Part shown: positions 33,412 to 36,042 of the stretch, piece by piece
How the letters are laid out: the number at the start of each line of letters is the position of its first letter
Numbering within the stretch: position 1 is the stretch's first letter
From: a bacterium
Lineage (GTDB): Bacteria > Auribacterota > UBA3054
Direction: 5' to 3'
DNA: 36,042 nt
Assembly (NCBI GenBank): GCA_017650925.1
Contig: JAGCDY010000040.1
Span: 1 to 36,042, forward strand
Position numbers and translations under genes: made by a program
The notes under the pieces: generated by a model
Told to the model about the DNA's origin: nothing
Databases searched by the model: none
Seen by the model: only the letters and a program-made list of their open reading frames with translations

Positions 33412-34989
33412 TCAGAGCTTGCGGCCGCCCAAATAAGTGGCGACGACTTTTATCTTGCGGATATCTTCGGGATCGACTTTGAAAGGATCTTTGTCGAGTA
33501 TTATGAAATCCGCCAGCTGGCCTTCCTTTATCCTGCCCTTCACATGCTCCTCAAAGCTCGCTTCCGCGCCGCGGAAGGTAAAGGAATCCAAAGCCTCCGC
33601 AACGGTGAAGGCCTCGCTTGGCAGATAAGGCCCGGTGCCGTCCAGGGAAGTTCTCGTGACAGCCAGCTGGATGCCTTTCAAACAGTCCGGCTCCTCCACC
33701 GGGCAGTCGGAGCCGTTGGAGACTGAAACGCCTTTACATATCAGCGTCTTCCAGCTGTAGCTTGTTTTCAAAAGTTCGGGATCCAACAGTTTTTCCACGA
33801 TGTGATTGTCGTAATCAAGGAAAACGCTCTGGGCGTAAACGCGCAAGCCTAGCCTGGCGATCCTTTCCAGCTGGTCTTCTCTTGTCGCCTGGCAGTGGAC
33901 TATGCCGTGCCTGTGATCGGGCCTTGGAAGCTCTTCCAGAGCCCTTTCGAAGGCTTCCAGAACTTCATCCAAACATTTGTCCCCTATGGCGTGCACAATT
34001 ACCTGCAAACCCTTTTTGTGGGCGTAGGAGATCATCTCCTGAAGACGCTCAGGACTAAAAAGCGAAAAACCGTATTCGCTGCTCCCCTTGTAGGGCCTAG
34101 TAAGATGCGCCGTCCGGCTTCCCAGCGAACCGTCGCCCAGCAGTTTGACGGGACCGATCCTGAAAAGTTCCGAAGCTTTTTTTGCTTCTCTGGAATCGAC
34201 AAAGCTTTTCAATTCCTCAAGCGTCGTGAAATTGCACTGCTCGCAGATTCTGACCGTAAGCGCCCCTTCCCTTTCCAATTCACGGTAGGCTTCATTTATG
34301 ACAGCTGGAGCGATCTTTTTGAAAACACAGTAATCGTCCGTCTGCACGCTGGTGACACCGCGGCGGTTGAGCTCTTTTACGGCCGATACGATCATTTCTT
34401 TTATTTCGCCTTTGGAAGGCTGTGGCAGCTTGGCTTTGACAAGCTCGAGAGCGTTATCGTAAAAACGCCCTTCCTCAAGATCGACCGCTCCGCCTGAAAC
34501 GGCGATATTTTCCGCGATATCCAATATTTCCAGGGCCTTGGAATTAACGACGCCCATATGGCCGCAAACGCGCGTTATGAGAATGGGAATCTCCCTTGAC
34601 ACACCGTCAAGGTCGCTCCTTGACGGCAGACGCGCGGCGCCCTTGAAATAATCCTGGTTGAAGCCGCGTCCAATCAGCCATTGTCCCGCGCTTAAGGGAT
34701 TCCTTGCGAGAAAAGTCCGCAGACAATCCAGCATGTCAGCAAGGCTTTCAGTATGCGCATGCAGCGGAGCCTGGCGCAAAATCAATCCGTAGCCCAGAAG
34801 GTGCATGTGCGAATCGTTGAAGCCGGGGCAGACGAAAGCGCCCTGGAGGTCTGCTTTTTCATACGCAGGATAGCTCTCAAGCAGCGAATTGCCGCCTACA
34901 GGGCCGAACCTTCCGTTCTCAACAACGAAAGCCTCGGCCAATTCGCCGCCGCCAACATAAACAGCGCCGTTATAGTAGAGCTTTTTCAT
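33412..34989 (-). CDS. YtcJ-like metal-dependent amidohydrolase
   Basis: The protein (about 525 residues) belongs to the amidohydrolase 3 branch (YtcJ, N-substituted formamide deformylase relatives). Metal-binding motifs are seen as GFNDSHMHL (near 50), VIVHAIGDKCLDE (near 325), GIVHCQA (near 358) and NGSDCPVEEPD (near 440). Substrate unknown; such enzymes hydrolyse amide bonds of small molecules. I chose the ATG at 34989 (MKKLYYNGAVYV, the usual family opening). A TTG at 35007 would extend it by six residues and overlap the Fic stop by four bases (TTGA), so the longer version is possible. It is downstream of the Fic gene and convergent with mntP. Confidence 0.85.
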   Translation of the reverse strand: MKKLYYNGAVYVGGGELAEAFVVENGRFGPVGGNSLLESYPAYEKADLQGAFVCPGFNDSHMHLLGYGLILRQAPLHAHTESLADMLDCLRTFLARNPLSAGQWLIGRGFNQDYFKGAARLPSRSDLDGVSREIPILITRVCGHMGVVNSKALEILDIAENIAVSGGAVDLEEGRFYDNALELVKAKLPQPSKGEIKEMIVSAVKELNRRGVTSVQTDDYCVFKKIAPAVINEAYRELEREGALTVRICEQCNFTTLEELKSFVDSREAKKASELFRIGPVKLLGDGSLGSRTAHLTRPYKGSSEYGFSLFSPERLQEMISYAHKKGLQVIVHAIGDKCLDEVLEAFERALEELPRPDHRHGIVHCQATREDQLERIARLGLRVYAQSVFLDYDNHIVEKLLDPELLKTSYSWKTLICKGVSVSNGSDCPVEEPDCLKGIQLAVTRTSLDGTGPYLPSEAFTVAEALDSFTFRGAEASFEEHVKGRIKEGQLADFIILDKDPFKVDPEDIRKIKVVATYLGGRKL

Positions 34990-35003
34990 CCCGTTTTTGC
35001 CAT

Positions 35004-35990
35004 TCAAACGGCAAAATATCCGCCGTTTTTAGGCGCGCCGCGAAATTCAATTTTTCCGGAGTCTTTCAAGAGCTTAAGATATCTGGAAACGGTTGGAATG
35101 CTCTTCCCCACAAACGCGGCCAATTCCCTGGTCTTTGAGCCAGGATTTTTTTCAATTGCTGAAAGGATTTCCTTGGCGACCACGCTAAAATTTACTCTAT
35201 CATTTACTCTATCATATCCCCCGGGATTTACTCTATCATCCTGTAAGTTTATGGACTGTCCCATCAGGCGCAGAAGCTCTTTTTGAGTCTCGCAGACCCT
35301 GTCCCGAATGAAAAGCACAAACTGAGAAGGATCGGCCTCGGACTTTTCAAGAGCGGTGATGTATTCGTGCCGGCAAACGGGCGGTATAATGGCAAGCGTC
35401 CAGCCCGCCCTAAGCAGCATAAGGTTCATCAGAAGCCGCGCCACGCGGCCGTTGCCATCCACAAAAGGATGAATATAAACGAACTTTTGGTGCACGAGCG
35501 CGGCGAACTCGATTGGATGAAGTTTTCCTTCATTCCTATCCATCCATTTCAAAAATCCCGCCATGAGCCCCGGAATCTTTTCGGGATCCGGCAATGTCCT
35601 GCGGGAACCGGAAATGAAAACTCTGACAGAGCGCCACCTTCCGGCATTGGATCTGTCAATTTGTGAATAGAAAAGCTTATGGATCTTAAGGACGTCAGAT
35701 TCCAAAACATGACGTTTCTTCAAAAGCTCATAAATGAAGTCATAAGCCTTGGCATGACCGGTCGCCTCATACACGTCGCGAAGCGGCTTCCCACTGATAG
35801 TCAGTCCGTCCTCGATGACTATTTTCGTTTCGCTTTCGGTAAGCGAGTTCCCCTCCAGAGCATTGCTGGTATAAGTCAATCCTACGCGATAATACTCGCG
35901 CAGTGATTTCAGCGTTTCTTTCGGGAACGGCCGTAAGGCCGCTATCCTACAAGCGTACTGATCGCATTTGCTAAATTCGTTCCGTCTCAT
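35004..35990 (-). CDS. Fic family protein with C-terminal winged-helix domain
   Basis: Fic enzymes attach AMP (or related groups) to hydroxyl side chains of proteins. The 328-residue protein has the complete active loop HPFVDGNGRVAR (H174 to R185) and, at the N-terminal side, an inhibitory helix of the type [ST]xxxE[GN] seen as SNALEGN (42-48). This marks it as a self-inhibited (class II) Fic protein. The C-terminal part (about 268-328) is a helix-turn-helix (TRELAAFVGKSIPTVSRYLKLLKDSG), common in chromosomal Fic proteins. The linker 252-267 is made of the repeated tetrapeptide DRVN. It begins 12 bases after another short frame at the right edge, and the amidohydrolase gene follows. No antitoxin gene is needed or present. 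Confidence 0.92.
   Translation of the reverse strand: MRRNEFSKCDQYACRIAALRPFPKETLKSLREYYRVGLTYTSNALEGNSLTESETKIVIEDGLTISGKPLRDVYEATGHAKAYDFIYELLKKRHVLESDVLKIHKLFYSQIDRSNAGRWRSVRVFISGSRRTLPDPEKIPGLMAGFLKWMDRNEGKLHPIEFAALVHQKFVYIHPFVDGNGRVARLLMNLMLLRAGWTLAIIPPVCRHEYITALEKSEADPSQFVLFIRDRVCETQKELLRLMGQSINLQDDRVNPGGYDRVNDRVNFSVVAKEILSAIEKNPGSKTRELAAFVGKSIPTVSRYLKLLKDSGKIEFRGAPKNGGYFAV
35190..35237 (-). repeat. 12-bp in-frame repeat in the Fic protein linker
   Basis: ATTTACTCTATC occurs at 35190-35201, 35202-35213 and 35226-35237 (plus strand), all identical and in a 12-bp register. The unit between them (35214-35225) is unrelated in bases but keeps the register. They encode DRVN, DRVN, PGGY and DRVN in the linker between the Fic and helix-turn-helix domains. 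Confidence 0.95.
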
Positions 35991-36002
35991 GTCAACTTAA
36001 AA

Positions 36003-36042
36003 TTATTTCGCTTCGAAGACGGTGTAGTGATACTCGAAGGTG
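36003..36042 (-). CDS. C-terminal end of an unidentified gene (cut by window edge)
   Basis: On the minus strand the frame entering at 36041 reads TFEYHYTVFEAK and then TAA (36005-36003), 12 bases before the Fic ATG. The aromatic-rich ending looks like a real protein terminus, but 12 residues are too few to name a family. If real, the Fic gene is its downstream partner in an operon. Confidence 0.45.
   Translation of the reverse strand, partial: TFEYHYTVFEAK

Noticed and set aside
35004-35990. Fic/antitoxin (Phd-Doc or FicTA) toxin module
   Set aside because: The inhibitory helix is in the protein itself (SNALEGN). No small antitoxin gene lies next to it.

Overview
The window is ordinary bacterial chromosome with moderate GC, tightly packed genes and two tRNA genes. 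The gene set suggests a free-living or gut-associated member of the PVC group (Lentisphaerota, Kiritimatiellota or Verrucomicrobiota). Pointers are a GldA/F/G plus DUF4340 ABC locus, paired family 2 glycoside hydrolases, and very large secreted proteins built from InlB-type, GLUG and LamG-like modules. This assignment is an inference from gene content only. I see no phage, insertion sequence, CRISPR array or rRNA, and no gene-free stretch longer than about 250 bases.

Layout, left to right. (1) 1-984, minus: the first 328 codons of a secreted repeat protein that runs off the left edge. (2) 1226-2422, minus: a lone AT-rich AAA ATPase of the DUF4143 type, behind a strong promoter carrying four palindromes spaced exactly 25 bp apart. 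(3) 2564-7239, minus: an ABC exporter-like operon (ATPase, permease, GldG-like protein, DUF4340 protein) with its own extended -10 promoter and a perfect inverted repeat at the expected start site. (4) 7322-15708, minus: a six-gene co-directional run of two GH2 enzymes (one cytoplasmic, one lipoprotein), a HINT-type HIT protein, a two-module M16-like protein lacking the zinc motif, ThiL and TsaE. (5) 15869-22975, minus: a 2368-residue secreted multidomain protein. (6) 23187-25222: tRNA-Gln(CTG) and tRNA-Ala(GGC) on the plus strand, interleaved with manA and thyX on the minus strand. (7) 25327-33409, plus: a seven-gene operon of an Ap4A-phosphorylase-like HIT protein, M42 aminopeptidase, DegT aminotransferase, GT39-like membrane glycosyltransferase, membrane-bound nucleotide-sugar 4,6-dehydratase, RlmD/TrmA-type RNA methyltransferase and MntP. 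(8) 33412-36042, minus: a YtcJ-like amidohydrolase, a Fic protein with a C-terminal helix-turn-helix, and the last 12 codons of another gene at the right edge.

How the parts may work together. The dehydratase and aminotransferase of region 7 are the two first steps of UDP-4-amino-4,6-dideoxy-sugar synthesis (PglF/PglE-like). With the adjacent GT-C enzyme they suggest cell-surface or protein glycosylation. The two GH2 enzymes suggest stepwise glycoside breakdown outside and inside the cytoplasm. Promoters across the window share an extended -10 pattern (TGGTAWAAT or close). The partial repeat-protein gene and the GH2 operon share an identical 18-base promoter-region block.

The most unusual signals are the 25-bp-phased palindrome array, the metal-ligand-free M16-like protein inside a mixed operon, the 12-bp in-frame repeat in the Fic protein linker, the shared 18-mer, and the recently duplicated modules of the giant protein.
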